52,524 nt of DNA, taken from assembly GCA_001940925.1 (NCBI GenBank), contig MSGZ01000030.1:1-52524 (forward strand), read 5' to 3'. This document shows positions 52,290 through 52,524 of this stretch, piece by piece. The notes beneath the pieces are model-generated. The model ran no database searches and was not told the origin of the DNA. It saw only the letters and a program-made list of their open reading frames with translations. The DNA is from Ruminococcus sp. Phil11 (GTDB lineage Bacteria > Bacillota > Clostridia > Oscillospirales > Ruminococcaceae). Within the stretch, counting starts at the first letter, position 1, and every line of letters starts with the position of its first letter. A program made the position numbers and the translations under genes.

Positions 52290-52524
52290 TATATGGCTGC
52301 GCGCTGCGAATCTCTTTGCGATTCGCTTGGAATAAGGTATCCGCTTCGCGGATGCTATTGATCCCCCAATTAAATCTTGAATCAAGTTTCAGGCGAACAC
52401 AATAAAACAATGTAAAATCGACATTATCGTGAATCAGGTATAAAAGCAATTCAAGAGTTAATTGGTACAGCAATATTATGAATGGGGGAAGCAGCCCCGT
52501 TCCGGGGGTACTTCCCCCAAGCCC
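52290..52524. repeat. Mosaic hairpin-repeat cluster F at the window end
   Basis: GCGAATC-TCTTT-GATTCGC (about 52303-52325, as in C), the ATCCGC-TTC-GCGGAT module (52337-52358, inverted relative to A and B), and the 45-base nested hairpin (52480-52524) identical to 6263-6307 in inverted orientation. The sequence ends at the exact edge of that module. Between the last two modules lies an AT-rich segment. Confidence 0.8.
52366..52465. mobile_element. MITE-like AT-rich element with 17-base terminal inverted repeats
   Basis: CCAATTAAATCTTGAAT (52366-52382) and ATTCAAGAGTTAATTGG (52449-52465) are inverted repeats matching at 16 of 17 positions, enclosing 66 AT-rich bases with no gene. In clusters A and B the flanking sequences are joined directly (GCTATTTAGAATGGG, GCTATTTGAGAATGGG), so this copy appears interrupted. 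No clear target-site duplication was found. Confidence 0.55.

Overview
The window looks like a GC-rich chromosome segment of a Gram-positive gut anaerobe, most likely an Oscillospiraceae/Ruminococcus-type Clostridium. The reasons are clostridial gene order (yqfC-yqfD-phoH-ybeY-era-yqzL-recO; tig-clpP-clpX-lon-engB; rplS-lepB-rbgA-rnhB-yraN), sporulation genes, strong AGGAGG ribosome sites with TTGACA-17-TATAAT promoters, and a secreted protein with a type I dockerin (a cellulosome-type module). The species call is inference.

Layout. 1-6251: one end of an integrated mobilizable element. It holds ssb-parA-parB (parB cut by the window edge), a zinc-ribbon/ribbon-helix-helix protein, a frameshifted MobP-type relaxase, mobC with a hairpin-rich candidate oriT, and a large serine recombinase at the right end. 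6665-10463: GTP-dependent PEP carboxykinase and, divergently, a leucine-rich-repeat dockerin protein. 11238-14421: a tight four-gene operon of two paralogous secreted, C-terminally anchored proteins, a class D-like sortase and a four-helix membrane protein. 14501-23003, minus strand: citrate synthase, a DUF2229-like protein, an MBL-fold lipoprotein, a methyltransferase, pyrimidine-nucleoside phosphorylase, a Cys4/coiled-coil protein and a YlbJ-like membrane protein. 23076-34245, plus strand: yqfC, yqfD, phoH, ybeY, era, a zinc-ribbon membrane protein, a yqzL-like gene, recO, mutS2, a CPBP protease and nadE. 34358-48859, minus strand: engB, lon, clpX, clpP, tig, a metallophosphoesterase, thrC, a small zinc ribbon, yraN, rnhB, rbgA, three tandem signal peptidases, rplS and a ferredoxin. 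49158-52223, plus strand: a GNAT acetyltransferase, a DHHW-like protein and a parvulin-type foldase.

Most longer intergenic gaps hold copies of a mosaic family of GC-rich hairpin modules that recur in different orders and orientations (about 6263-6572, 10800-11090, 16085-16620, 23326-23700, 37508-37600, 52290-52524). They sit between genes, inside the yqfC-yqfD pair, in the lon leader and at the very end of the window. No tRNA, rRNA or CRISPR array was seen.

The most interesting candidates are the sortase operon, whose two putative substrates lack LPXTG but share a TGW(N/D)MTVP motif just before the C-terminal membrane segment, and the mosaic hairpin repeats. Smaller leads are a palindrome inside the core promoter of the partition operon, a start-codon-sequestering hairpin at the yqzL-like gene, and the signal peptidase triplication. 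All calls come from reading the sequence; no database search was run.
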